Position numbers and translations under genes: made by a program. A DNA stretch of 64,000 nt from Colletotrichum lupini (taxonomy: Eukaryota; Ascomycota; Sordariomycetes; Glomerellales; Glomerellaceae): positions 1,240,001 through 1,304,000 of the forward strand of contig NC_064675.1 in assembly GCF_023278565.1 (NCBI RefSeq). Direction: 5' to 3'. The notes under the pieces are model-generated. The model was not told the origin of the DNA. It did no database searches and saw only the letters and a list, made by a program, of their open reading frames with translations. Below are positions 1 through 11,290 of the stretch, one piece after another; position 1 is the first letter of the stretch, and each line of letters opens with the position of its first letter.

Positions 1-86
1 TTGAATTCTAAGCTTAAAGTAAGCTTATTTATACTAGGAACAATACTAGTATATATTTATATTATATATATTCTAAAATATATATA

Positions 87-3000
87 ATGGCGGATATTAT
101 TAAGGCAATTACAGGCTGCCTTATGCCTGAAAATCAACGCCTAAAAGGTAGTCAAAATTGGACTACTTGGCTTTCTACTCTTCATATTTATCTTCGACTT
201 TTGAAATTAAATACCTATTTCGAAGTTGAAAACGAATATGAAAATATTACTGAAGAGCAAAAAACCCAATCCTTATTATTAATAAGGCAAAATATTCAAC
301 CTGAGCCTCTTTCACTTATTTTTGATCAAATTGATCCAAAAGAGGCTCTTAATACCCTTAAAGCATCCTATGAGGGTACAGGACCAGTTCTACGTCAACA
401 ATTATACCTCGAATTCCACGCTATTAGATTGGAGCATTTTAATAGCTTAAATGAGTTTATTAGCTCATTTAAAAGCTATATTTCCAAATTAAAAAGCGTA
501 GGAGCTATTATTGAGGATATAGACCAAAAAACGGTCTTTATATCAGCCCTAACTAATATCTTTCCGATTTGGGCTGATCGTCAAAGGTCTAATCTAAGAC
601 TTAAAGAGCCCCCTACTTTAGAGGCTCTTATTACGGATATATTAGACGAAAATAGGAGAGAAATCGATACTCCTATGTCTAATAATACTATTAAGAGTAA
701 TAAATACTCTCGAAATAAGTATAATAAGTCTAAGACTTATTATAAGCAAAATACCAACCCAAATACCAACCCAAATAAGCCCTCAAATTACCCAAATAAG
801 CCCTCAAATAAGCCCTCATATCAACCCAAACCAAACCAACCCCGAAACCAGCCCCGAAACCAACCAAACCAGCCCAACCTTTTTACGAAAAACCAACGCC
901 CACATGGAGATTTGAACCCTCAGCCCTTACAATCAAGGAATTATATGGTTAGTGGTTCCGACCACTATACCATAGACCCACTTGATGAAAATTATCAACC
1001 TTTTCTCCCTCATATATTACCTAACTCGACTCCAAATGATAATTTGGGCCTTTCGGGAGAAAATACTAATAATTCGGCTAATATGGGCACAAATACAACT
1101 GAAAGGTGGTTATATGATACGGGTTCAACAGTCCATATTACTAATAGTATGGATTTATTCGAAAATTTCGATAATAGGGACAATTTACCCCCTATTCGAA
1201 CCGGAGCTGGCCCAGTTTACCCACAGGGTATTGGGGACTTAATTTTACCTATCTATTTACGGGGTAAAATTATACCTATAAGGTTAAAAAATACCTTATA
1301 TATTCCAGAATTCCCACTTAATATCTTTTCAGGTATATTACACTACAAAAATGGTGGATATATTGAAAAGAATTATTTAGTGGATTCTGAGGGCAATGTA
1401 TTTGCTTATTTGGATTTCAAAAGGCATGGATTTTTCCTTAATATTGCTTGGAAAAATCGAAGGCCTACTACAGGGTACCAACAAAACGATTTGGACCCTA
1501 AAAATCAGTATTTGGATCTAAAAAATATTTTAGAATCCATTCAAAATTCTCTTCATAATATTACTATTAATAATAGTAATATAGAGAAAAATACTGATTA
1601 TTTATCTGAAAATTCAGATAATCAGGCCTATTCAATCACCCAGGAATGGCACGAAAAATTAGGTCATCCTTCTTACCCTTATTTATTAAAAACTGCGAAA
1701 ATAACTAAGGGAATTCCTTTAGACAAATTAAAGGAAAAAGACCTAAATTGCCCGAGCTGTACTACAGCTAAGTTAACTAGGCAACAGCCTAAAATTAACT
1801 ATAATCGGGCATTATTTCCACTAGAAAGGGTCTGTATTGATACAGTTAAAATTACCCCTACTACTATTAGTGGAAATAATTACGCTATTCCGTTTACGGA
1901 TGATTTTACTGGTTTTCGAGATGTTGAATTCTCAAAAACCAAAGAGAATATAATTAATATTCTCAAAAACAAACTGGAATTTTATTTTAACCAGTTTAAT
2001 TCCTACCCTAAGTATATACGCTTAGATAATGGTACGGAATTCAATATAGGGGAATTATTACCCTATATTAACGAAAAAGGCATTATTTTAGAGCCTTCAA
2101 CGCCCTATACGCCCGAGCAAAATGGTATAGCCGAAAGGACTAATAGGGCCCTTATCGAAAAGGCTAAGACTATTTTATTAGCGGAGAAATTACCCCTATA
2201 TTTATGGGACGTAATTTTGAAAGAATTAACTAAATTAGTTAATTTTACCGCTAATATACGCCTTGAAAAGACCCCTATGGAGGCTTTTCTCGATTATTTC
2301 TTCCCAAAAAGAAATAATAAGCCGGATTTATCTAATCTAAGAAAAATCGGCTCTAGGGTACTTATTTATTACCCTACTCAAAAGCGAGTCACTTCGAATA
2401 AAATGTATACCTATACTCAAAATGGTATATATTTAGGAAAAGAAGGTAATAATATATATATTATATATTGCCCTTCTAATCCTTTTCGATCTCGATTATT
2501 ACGGACTTCGCATATTCGATTTATTCAAAATAATAGAATAGAGGGGGTAGAAAGCGTAAATCCTCCTTTATATTCTAAAATTTTTGATAAAATCGAAGAT
2601 ATTCAGGAAATACCTTCTAAAATAGAGGTATTAATTCCCAAATTATCTGAGGAAGAAAAATCTAAATATAAAGATTTTACTCAGAGTATTACCCTACCTC
2701 CAGAGCCTAATACACTAAAACAGGCTCTAAATAGCTCAGAAAAATCAGAATGGTTAAAAGCTATATATTCTGAGCTAGAGGTTATTATTAAAAAGGGTAC
2801 TTTATTAGCTATAGACCCAAATAAGGTCTATAAAGCTAATAAAAATCCACTATCTACTAGATGGGTCTTTAAACGAAAAATCAATATTAATACTGGTAAT
2901 ATTGATAAATATAAGGCCCGATTAGTAGTTAGAGGCTTCGAACAACAGTATGGAGTCGATTATTTCCAAACTTTTGCTTCTGGAAGTAATCCTACTACCT

Positions 3001-4334
3001 ATAGGGTACTTATAGCCCTATCTGCCCCTTTAAACTGGCATATACACCAAATTGACGTTATTGGTGCCTTTTTAAATGGGGATTTATTAGAAGAGGTATA
3101 TATAGACCCTTCTAATATACCTTTAACTGAATTTTTTGAAAAATACCCTAATTTAAATACTATAAATTGGGATAAATCAAAAAATCAGTTATTACAGCTT
3201 TTAAAAGCCTTATATGGGCTCAAACAAAGCCCTAGACAATGGCAACTAAAGCTGAAGTCTATTTTTAATAAAATAGGCTTTTTACCTCTAAAATCCGATG
3301 AGGCTACCTATTTCAACCAGGATTTCAAAAATCCTGCTTTTATTGTTACCCACGTCGATGATTTCCTTATATTTAATAAAAATATTAAATATATAGAGGA
3401 AATTAAGGGTAAAATATCGAAATATATCGATATTAAAGACCTAGGCGAAGCCTCGAATTTCCTAGGCGTCAAAATTACTAGAAATCGGTCTAATAAGACT
3501 ATTTCTCTCTCTCAAAGTCATTATATTAAGGAAATTCTTAATAATAATGATTTTTCCAAAGCTAAAATCACTAATATACCTATAAATCCGGGTATATTAA
3601 ATAGTGATTTAGGGAACGAAAAAGATGACTATTTACCTTCAAAAGAGCTATTAAAGACCTACCAGCACCTAGTAGGATCTTTAATGTACGCTATGGTTGT
3701 GACTAGGGCTGATTTAGCTTTTTCAGTCTCTTTCGTCTCCCAATACCTCCATAAGCCCACTATTTACCTACTTAAGGTAGTAAAAGGTATTTATAGATAC
3801 CTTAGTGGCACTATTCACTATAATATTACCTATAATGGTAATATTGGGCCTGTAGAATTAGTAGGCTATACTGATTCTAACTGGGCCGGGTGTAAAAGTA
3901 CTAGAAAATCAACTTCTGGGTACTTATTTACACTAAATGGAGGTCCGATTAGCTGGAAGTCTAAAAAACAGTCTACTATAGCACTTTCTACTACAGAGGC
4001 TGAATTTAATGGACTTCAGGAAGCTATTCGGGAAGCTATTTGGCTTCAGAATTTATTATCGGAAATAGGTTATCAAGTTAAACCTATTACTATTAAAACC
4101 GATAATAATGGGGCATTATCTCTTGCTTATAATCCTGAATATCACCAAAGGACTAAGCATACTGCCCTATATTATTATTATACTCGACAGGAAGTAGAAA
4201 AAGGGAATATTAAAGTAGAATATCTCCCTTCTACTATAATGCCTGCCGATGGGTTAACAAAACCCTTACCTCGGGTTAAACATAAGGAATTCGTTAAGCT
4301 AATAGGCTTAAACGATCCTAATAACCCTATTTAA
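87..4334 (+). CDS. Copia-type gag-pol polyprotein, complete (1415 aa)
   Basis: This single frame encodes all retrotransposition proteins. Residues 1-190 are a copia-type gag. Residues 200-275 are a basic Asn/Pro-rich linker in which I see no CCHC zinc knuckle. The aspartic protease has D344-T-G-S. The gag-pre-integrase zinc site starts at WHEKLGHP (H522) and ends with CPSC. Integrase has D585, D647 and E683, a DDx35E arrangement. Reverse transcriptase runs from about 930 and contains THVDD (D1091/D1092), a variant of the usual YVDD. RNase H contains YTDSNW and STTEAE, and the C-terminus has the MPADGLTKPLP motif typical of copia. No catalytic residue is missing and there are no stops, so the element may be competent. 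The ATG at 87 matches an ATA in the mutated sister at 5,895, supporting this start. Confidence 0.95.
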   Translation: MADIIKAITGCLMPENQRLKGSQNWTTWLSTLHIYLRLLKLNTYFEVENEYENITEEQKTQSLLLIRQNIQPEPLSLIFDQIDPKEALNTLKASYEGTGPVLRQQLYLEFHAIRLEHFNSLNEFISSFKSYISKLKSVGAIIEDIDQKTVFISALTNIFPIWADRQRSNLRLKEPPTLEALITDILDENRREIDTPMSNNTIKSNKYSRNKYNKSKTYYKQNTNPNTNPNKPSNYPNKPSNKPSYQPKPNQPRNQPRNQPNQPNLFTKNQRPHGDLNPQPLQSRNYMVSGSDHYTIDPLDENYQPFLPHILPNSTPNDNLGLSGENTNNSANMGTNTTERWLYDTGSTVHITNSMDLFENFDNRDNLPPIRTGAGPVYPQGIGDLILPIYLRGKIIPIRLKNTLYIPEFPLNIFSGILHYKNGGYIEKNYLVDSEGNVFAYLDFKRHGFFLNIAWKNRRPTTGYQQNDLDPKNQYLDLKNILESIQNSLHNITINNSNIEKNTDYLSENSDNQAYSITQEWHEKLGHPSYPYLLKTAKITKGIPLDKLKEKDLNCPSCTTAKLTRQQPKINYNRALFPLERVCIDTVKITPTTISGNNYAIPFTDDFTGFRDVEFSKTKENIINILKNKLEFYFNQFNSYPKYIRLDNGTEFNIGELLPYINEKGIILEPSTPYTPEQNGIAERTNRALIEKAKTILLAEKLPLYLWDVILKELTKLVNFTANIRLEKTPMEAFLDYFFPKRNNKPDLSNLRKIGSRVLIYYPTQKRVTSNKMYTYTQNGIYLGKEGNNIYIIYCPSNPFRSRLLRTSHIRFIQNNRIEGVESVNPPLYSKIFDKIEDIQEIPSKIEVLIPKLSEEEKSKYKDFTQSITLPPEPNTLKQALNSSEKSEWLKAIYSELEVIIKKGTLLAIDPNKVYKANKNPLSTRWVFKRKININTGNIDKYKARLVVRGFEQQYGVDYFQTFASGSNPTTYRVLIALSAPLNWHIHQIDVIGAFLNGDLLEEVYIDPSNIPLTEFFEKYPNLNTINWDKSKNQLLQLLKALYGLKQSPRQWQLKLKSIFNKIGFLPLKSDEATYFNQDFKNPAFIVTHVDDFLIFNKNIKYIEEIKGKISKYIDIKDLGEASNFLGVKITRNRSNKTISLSQSHYIKEILNNNDFSKAKITNIPINPGILNSDLGNEKDDYLPSKELLKTYQHLVGSLMYAMVVTRADLAFSVSFVSQYLHKPTIYLLKVVKGIYRYLSGTIHYNITYNGNIGPVELVGYTDSNWAGCKSTRKSTSGYLFTLNGGPISWKSKKQSTIALSTTEAEFNGLQEAIREAIWLQNLLSEIGYQVKPITIKTDNNGALSLAYNPEYHQRTKHTALYYYYTRQEVEKGNIKVEYLPSTIMPADGLTKPLPRVKHKEFVKLIGLNDPNNPI

Positions 4335-4402
4335 CCTATATTATACCCCTAATATAGGTATTTATTTTCCTTATATTTTTATGAATACTTTAAGGAAAAT
4401 AC

Positions 4403-4480
4403 TCTAGGGTACCAAAAGATTGTTCTAGGGTACCAAAAAACTATTCTAGGGTACTAGAAATCTACTCTAGGGTACTTGGT
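4403..4480 (+). repeat. Four TCTAGGGTAC motifs at exact 21-bp spacing before the polypurine tract
   Basis: TCTAGGGTAC occurs at 4403, 4424, 4445 and 4466, each 21 bp apart, between the gag-pol stop and the polypurine tract. The same four-fold array with the same spacing is present in copy B at 10861, 10882, 10903 and 10924, where several CpA dinucleotides have survived although the coding region is heavily mutated. It may be a cis element (packaging, enhancer or RNA structure), but nothing in the sequence decides which. Confidence 0.8.
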
Positions 4481-4518
4481 TAGCTATTTCAACATAGCTA
4501 ATAAGGCAAAAGAGGGAG

Positions 4519-5032
4519 TGTTACGAAGGTAACTTTGTTTACCTTATTATTCGCCTTATTATCAATATTACGTAAGCAAACTATATACCATATTAATCTA
4601 CGATTTCTGTAGATTATTATAGGTATTGATTATGTAAGCAATACTGCTTATATAAGCTTACGTGAGCAATGGAAAGTACTGGAAGATAACTGAATAATCT
4701 GGAATTTACTCGAGGCGGAATTACGTACTACGATTACGCATTCACTTACGTATATGCTTATTAATTATATCATAATTAATAAGCAATGGAATATTCTAGT
4801 AGGAGGTTTTTATGCCTATATGTAGGCGTGTATTTGCCTACCTAGACCTTTCGTTAAGCAAGCAACTTCTCATATAGTAATTCAACTATATTACTCTCTT
4901 TATTACAAAAACCTCTTTTATATACGCTTATATCCCCTATATTCATATATTCTTGCTTCTATATGAATATTCACTTTTTATATTCTTTATAAGAATATCC
5001 CGCATTACCTCGTTAAAGCTATACGTGCTAGA
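4519..5032 (+). repeat. 3' LTR of copia copy A (about 514 bp)
   Basis: It begins TGTTACGAAGG right after the polypurine tract and ends near ATACGTGCTAGA. The start matches the copy B 3' LTR at 10,977. The end is inferred by comparing three copies that share GCTATACGTRCTA and diverge just after it. The last bases do not give a clean CA, so the end is uncertain by a few bases. Confidence 0.8.
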
Positions 5033-5425
5033 AATACTACTTACATAAGCTTACGTGAGCAATAAAAAGTACTAAAAAGTAACTAAATAAGCTAGAATTC
5101 TCTCGAGACAGAATTACGTACTACGATTACGCATTTACTTACGTATACGCTTATTAATTATATCATAATTAATAAGCAATAGAATATTCTAGTAGGAGGG
5201 TTTTATGCCTATATATAGGCGTATATTTGCCTATTTAGACCTTTCGTTAAGTAAGCAACTTCTTATATAGTAATTTAACTATATTACTCTCTTTATTATA
5301 AAAACCCCTTTTATATACGCTTATTTCCCCTATATTTATATATTCTTACTTCTATATAAATATTTACTTCTTATATTTTTTATAAGAATATCCCGTATTA
5401 CCTTATTAAAGCTATACGTACTATA
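5033..5425 (+). repeat. 5' LTR of copia copy B, first ~120 bp displaced by copy A
   Basis: It aligns to copy A's 3' LTR from AATACTRCTTAYATAAGC onward, with C-to-T and G-to-A differences throughout. The missing first part should lie upstream of copy A, outside the window. The end is placed at 5425, before the primer-binding site. Confidence 0.8.
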
Positions 5426-5436
5426 GGTTATAAGCC
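5426..5436 (+). other. Probable half-tRNA primer-binding site (initiator tRNA-Met anticodon arm)
   Basis: GGTTATAAGCC directly follows the 5' LTR. Allowing one RIP-type change (G to A) it is complementary to the eukaryotic initiator tRNA-Met anticodon arm (GGCTCATAACC). Drosophila copia is known to prime from a cleaved half of this tRNA. The same block, GTTATAAGCC, lies next to the 5' LTR of the unrelated element in block 2 (minus strand, 52511-52520). Confidence 0.65.
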
Positions 5437-6559
5437 TAGTTATTATATAATTAAGGTTTTATTTACTTAAGTGAATATTATTCACTTATCCGAGCTCTTC
5501 TATCTTTATTCGCCTATATTATACCTATTATTATTTAGGTATATACCTTTATCTAATATATGCATATTTATATATCGAGATTCTTTACTCTGCCCAAATT
5601 TACTTTTTCGAATTCGAAAATTCGAAATCGACCTTTATATTTAATAAAAGATTTATATATATAAAAAGGTAGACGAAGTGTAAGCCCTTTTTATACTATA
5701 TACTTACTTTTATTAAATATTTATCTATAAGAAAAAGAAGTTAAAATAGACTTTTTTATATATATTTTTAGACTTAAAATAAGTCTATTTTTAAGCTTAA
5801 AAACAAGCTTAAATTCTAAGCTTAAAATAAGCTTATTTATACTAAGAACAATACTAGTATATATTTATATTATATATATTCTAAAATATATATAATAGCG
5901 GATATTATTAAAGTAATTATAGGCTACTTTATGCTTAAAAGTTAATGCTTAAAAAGTAGTTAAAATTAGACTACTTAGCTTTTTACTCTTTATATTTATT
6001 TTTAACCTTTAAAATTAAATACCTATTTCGAAGTTAAAAATGAATATAAAAATATTACTAAAGAGTAAAAAACCCAATCCTTATTATTAATAAGGTAAAA
6101 TATTTAACTAGAGCCTCTTTTACTTATTTTTAATTAAATTAATTTAAAAAAGGCTCTTAATACCTTTAAAGTATCCTATAAGGGTATAGGACTAGTTTTA
6201 CGTTAATAATTATACCTCGAACTCCACGCTATTAAATTAGAGTATTTCAATAGCTTAAATAAGTTTATTAGCTTATTTAAAAACTATATTTCTAAATTAA
6301 ATAGCGTAGGAGCTATTATTAAGGATATAGACTAAAAGACGGTCTTTATATTAGCCCTAACTAATATCTTTTTAATCTAAGCTAATTATTAAAGGTCTAA
6401 TTTAAAACTAAAAGAGCCCCCTACTTTAGAGGCTCTTATTATGGATATATTAAACAAAAATAAGAGAGAAATCAATACTCCTATATCTAATAATACTATT
6501 AAGAGTAATAAATACTCTCGAAATAAGTATAATAAGTCTAAGACTTATTATAAGCAAAA

Positions 6560-6692
6560 TACTAACCTAAATACTAACCTAAATACTAACCTAAATACTA
6601 ACCTAAATACTAACCTAAATACTAACCTAAATACTAACCTAAATACTAACCTAAATACTAACCTAAATACTAACCTAAATACCAACCTAAAT
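6560..6692 (+). repeat. 12-bp minisatellite in the gag linker of copy B (about 11 units)
   Basis: ACTAACCTAAAT is repeated about 11 times in the stretch corresponding to the Asn/Pro-rich gag linker. Copy A has only two comparable units at about 750-775. The unit keeps the reading frame, so the array lengthens an (Asn-Thr-Asn-Leu/Pro) repeat by about 36 residues. Confidence 0.9.
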
Positions 6693-9624
6693 AAGCCCTT
6701 AAATTACCTAAATAAGCCCACAAATAAGCCCTCATATTAACCTAAACTAAAATAACCCCAAAACTAGCCCCGAAACTAACCAAACTAGCCTAACTTTTTT
6801 ATAAAAGACTAACGCCTACATAGAGATTTAAACCCTTAGCCCTTATAATTAAAGAATTATATAATTAGTAGTTCTAACTACTATATTATAGACCTATTTA
6901 ATAAAAATTATTACCCTTTTCTCCCTTATATATTACCTGACTCGACTTAAAATAATAATTTAGGCCTTTTAGGAGAAAATACTAATAGTTCGGCTAATAT
7001 AAACATAAATATAACTAAAAGATAGTTATATAATACGGGTTTAATAGTCTATATTACTAATAGTATAAATTTATCTAAAAATTTCGATAATAGGGACGAT
7101 TTACCCCCTATTTAAACCGGAGCTAGCCCAGTTTACTTATAGGGTATTAGGGACTTGATTTTACCTATCTATTTATAGGGTAAAATTATACTTATAAGGT
7201 TAAAAAATACCTTATATATTCCAAAATTCCTACTTAATATTTTTTTAGGTATATTATATTATAAAAATAGTAGATATATTAAAAAGAATTATTTAGTAGA
7301 TTTTGAGGGTAATATATTTGCTTATTTAGATTTCAAAAGGTATAGACTTTTTTTTAATATTACTTAGAAAAATCAAAGGCCTACTATAGGGTACTAACAA
7401 AACAATTTAGACCCTAAAAATTAGTATTTAGATCTCAAAAATATTTTAGAATGTATTCAAAATTCTTTTTATAATATTACTATTAATAATAGTAATATAG
7501 AGAAAAATACTGATTATTTATCTAAACATTTAGATAATTAGGCCTATTTAATCACCTAGGAATAGTATAAAAAATTAGGTTATCCTTCTTACCCTTATTT
7601 ATTAAAAACTATAAAAATAACTAAGGGAATTCCTTTAAACAAATTAAAAGAAAAAGACCTAAATTGCCCGAGCTATACTATAGCTAAGTTAACTAGGTAT
7701 TAGCCTAAAATTAACTATAATCGGGCATTATTTCTATTAAAAAAGGTCTATATTAATATAGTTAAAATTACCCCTACTACTATTAATCAAAATAATTACG
7801 CTATTCCGTTTATAGATAATTTTACTAGTTTTCGAGATATTAAATTCTCAAAAACCAAAGAGAATATAATTAATATTCTCAAAAACAAACTGGAATTTTA
7901 TTTTAACTAGTTTAATTCTTACCCTAAGTATATACGCTTAGATAATGGTATAGAATTCAATATAGGGGAATTATTACCTTATATTAATAAAAAAGGTATT
8001 ATTTTAGAGCCTTTGACGCCCTATACGCCCGAGCAAAACGGTATAGCTAAAAGGACTAATAGGGCCCTTATCGAAAAGGCTAGAACCATTTTATTAACAA
8101 AAGAATTACCCCTATATTTATAGGACGTAATTTTAAAAGAATTAACTCAATTAGTTAATTTTACCGCTAATATACGCCTTAAAAAGACCCCTATAGAGGC
8201 TTTTCTCAATTACTTTTTCCTAAAAAGAAATAATAAGCCAGATTTATTTAATTTAAGAAAAATCGGCTCTAGGGTACTTATTTATTACCCTACTTAAAAG
8301 CGAGTTACTTTGAATAAAATGTATACCTATACTTAAAATAGTATATATTTAGGAAAAGAAGGTAATAATATATATATTATATATTACCCTTCTAATCCTT
8401 TTCGATCTCGATTATTACGGACTTCGCATATTCAATTTATTTAAAATAAAATAGAGGGGGTAAAAAGCGTAAATCCTCCTTTATATTCTAAAGATTTTAA
8501 TAAAATCGAAGATATTTAGGAAATACTTTCTAAAATAGAGGTATTAATTCTTAAATTATCTAAGGAAGAAAAATCTAAATATAAAGATTTTACTTAGAAT
8601 ATTACCCTACCTCTAGAGCTTAATATACTAAAAAAGGCTCTAAATAGCTTAGAAAAATTAGAATAGTTAAAAGCTATATATTCTAAGCTAGAGGTTATTA
8701 TTAAAAAGGGTACTTTATTAGCTATAGACCTACATAAGGTCTATAAAGCTAATAAAAATCCACTATTTATTAAATAGGTCTTTAAATAAAAAATCAATAT
8801 TAATACTGGTAATATTAATAAATATAAGGCCTAATTAGTAGTTAGAGGCTTCGAATAACAATATGGAGTTAATTATTTCTAAACTTTTACTTTTGGAAAT
8901 AATCTTACTACTTATAGGGTACTTATAGCCCTATCTGCCCCTTTAAACTAGCATATACACTAAATTAACGTTATTAGTACCTTTTTAAATAGGGATTTAT
9001 TAAAAGAGGTATATATAGACCTTTCTAATATACCTTTAACTGAATTTTTTAAAAAATACCCTAATTTAAATATTATAAATTAGGATAAATTAAGAAATCA
9101 GTTATTATAGCTTTTAAAAGCCTTATATAGGCTTAAATAAAGCCCTAAACAATGGTAACTAAAGCTAAAGTCTATTTTTAATAAAATAGGCTTTTTACCT
9201 CTAAAATCCGACGAGGCTACCTATTTTAACTAGGATTTCAAAAATCCTACTTTTATCGTTACCCATATCAACGATTTCCTTATATTTAATAAAAATATTA
9301 AATATATAGAGGAAATTAAGGGTAAAATATCGAAATATATCGATATTAAAAACCTAGGCAAAGCCTCGAATTTCCTAGGCGTTAAAATCACTAGAGATCG
9401 GTTTAATAAGACTATTTCTCTCTCTCAAAGTTATTATATTAAGGGAATTCTTAATAATAATGATGTTTTAGAAGCTAAAATTACTAATATACTTATAAAT
9501 CCGGGTATATTAAATAGTGATTTAAGGAACGAAAAAGACGACTATTTATTTCTAAAAGAGCTATTAAAGACCTACTAGTACTTAGTAAGATCTTCAATAT
9601 ACGCTATAGTTATAAGTAGGGCTA

Positions 9625-10164
9625 TGTTACGACCTAATATATATAACTTAAACCAGGGCCCGCCCCGCAGGCTTACGGCGGCTATAGTATACTATATATA
9701 TAAAAATACGAGAACATAAGGTAACTCTTATAGAACGGAAGAACTATAAATAAGTTATATATAAATAAGAAGTAATAATTACGTAATAAAGTAATTATTA
9801 TAATTACTCTAAGTAACTGCTTATTAATATTTACTAAGTAATTACTTAATAAATAAAAGTAATTATTAATAAAAAATATATTTATAAGCGGACTTATATA
9901 TAATAAAAACTTAAACTAGGCTTAAAAATAGACTTCTTATAGCTTCTTTAGTAATTAACTTAGTATTAAATCTTATAATCGCTTTTAACTATTTTTATTA
10001 AAAATCCTTTTTAATAAGACTACGATTAATTACCGAAGCCTTATTTATTTTACGACTTATAAATATAGCTTTAGGAAAGCTATTTGTAACTACGATATTA
10101 TTTACTTAGTACTCGTAGCCTTAACTTTTACTAATATACTCACTACGACTAGCTAGCCGTAATA
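9625..10164 (+). repeat. Solo LTR of another retrotransposon, 540 bp, with 5-bp target duplication
   Basis: The insertion begins TGTTACGACC and ends CCGTAATA, which is the RIP form of CCGTAACA and an inverted match to its start. GGCTA is duplicated at 9620-9624 and 10165-10169. In copy A the target reads GGGCTGATTTAGC without an insertion. It lacks internal sequence, so it is an LTR left after recombination. It holds a GC-rich patch at 9653-9683 in an otherwise AT-rich stretch. Confidence 0.88.
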
Positions 10165-10976
10165 GGCTAATTTAGCCTTTTCCGTCTCTTTTATCTCCTA
10201 ATACCTCTATAAGCCCACTATTTACCTACTTAAAATAGTAAAAGGTATTTATAGATACCTTAGTAGTACTATTAATTATAATATTACCTATAATAGTAAT
10301 ATTAGGCCTATAGAATTAGTAAGCTATACTAATTCTAACTGGGCCGGGTATAAAAGTACTAGAAAATCAACTTTTAAGTACTTATTTATACTAAATAGAG
10401 GTCCGATTAACTAGAAGTCTAAAAAACAGTCTATTATAGCACTTTTTACTATAGAGGCTAAATTTAATAAACTTTAAGAAGCTATTCGGGAAGCTATTTA
10501 GCTTCAGAATTTATTATCGGAAATAGGTTATTAAATTAAACCTATTACTATTAAAACCGATAATAATGGGGCATTATCTCTTGCTTATAATCCTAAATAC
10601 TACTAAAGGACTAAGCATACTGCCCTATATTATTATTATACTTAATAGGAAGTAGAAAAAGGGAATATTAAAGTGGAATATCTCCTTTTTATTATAATAC
10701 CTGCCGATGGGTTAATAAAACCCTTACCTCGGGTTAAATATAAAGAATTTATTAAGCTAATAGGCTTAAACGATCCTAATAACCCTATTTAACCTATATT
10801 ATACCCCTAATATAGGTATATATTTTCCTTATATTTTTATAAATATTTTAAGGAAAATACTCTAGGGTACCAAAAAGTTGTTCTAGGGTACCAAAAAGCT
10901 ATTCTAGGGTACTAGAAATTTACTCTAGGGTACTTGGTTAGCTATTTTAATATAGCTAATAAGGCAAAAGAGGGAG

Positions 10977-11290
10977 TGTTACGAAGGTAACTTTGTTTAC
11001 CTTATTATTCGCTTTATTATTAATATTACGTAAGCAAACTATATACTATATTAATCTACGATTTCTATAGATTATTATAGGTATTAATTATGTAAGCAAT
11101 ACTGCTTACATAAGCTTACGTAAGCAATGGAAAGTACTGGAAAGTAGCTAAATAAGTTAGAATTCTCTCGAGACAGAATTACGTATTACGATTACGCATT
11201 TACTTACGTATACGCTTATTAATTATATTATAATTAATAAGCAATAGAATTTTCTAGTAGGAGGTTTTTATGCTTATATATAGGCGTATA
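10977..11290 (+). repeat. 3' LTR of copia copy B, first part
   Basis: It begins TGTTACGAAGG after the polypurine tract. It is closely similar to copy A's LTR until about 11,290, where R1 copy 1 begins. The LTR resumes at 12421 and ends at 12519. Compared with copy A, about 100 bp of LTR is missing at the R1 insertion, so the insertion came with a deletion or a later one removed the flank. Confidence 0.8.

Larger units (their letters stand above)
1..5032 (+). mobile_element. Ty1/copia LTR retrotransposon, copy A, intact coding region; 5' LTR lies outside the window
   Basis: The window opens inside the untranslated leader of this element. An uninterrupted gag-pol frame follows (87-4334), then a 21-bp-periodic repeat, a polypurine tract (AAAAGAGGGAG, 4508-4518) and the 3' LTR (4519-5032). 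It aligns along its length with the damaged copy B (from 5,809). Copy B shows CAA to TAA, CAG to TAG and TGG to TAG changes where A is open. A is therefore the un-RIPped, younger copy. Just after its 3' LTR the sequence resumes inside an LTR of copy B, about 120 bp from that LTR's start, which means A inserted into B's 5' LTR. Confidence 0.9.
5895..10792 (+). pseudogene. RIP-inactivated copia gag-pol of copy B
   Basis: The sequence is collinear with the intact gag-pol of copy A. Its ATG has become ATA (5895-5897) and many Gln and Trp codons have become stops. Integrase, reverse transcriptase and RNase H can still be recognised by alignment. A solo LTR interrupts the region between reverse transcriptase and RNase H at 9625-10164. 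The terminal stop is preserved at 10790-10792. Confidence 0.9.

Noticed and set aside
4519..5425. Single LTR shared by tandem copia copies through unequal crossing-over
   Set aside because: Two LTR segments are present and they differ in RIP load; the second starts 120 bp in. Nested insertion explains this better.
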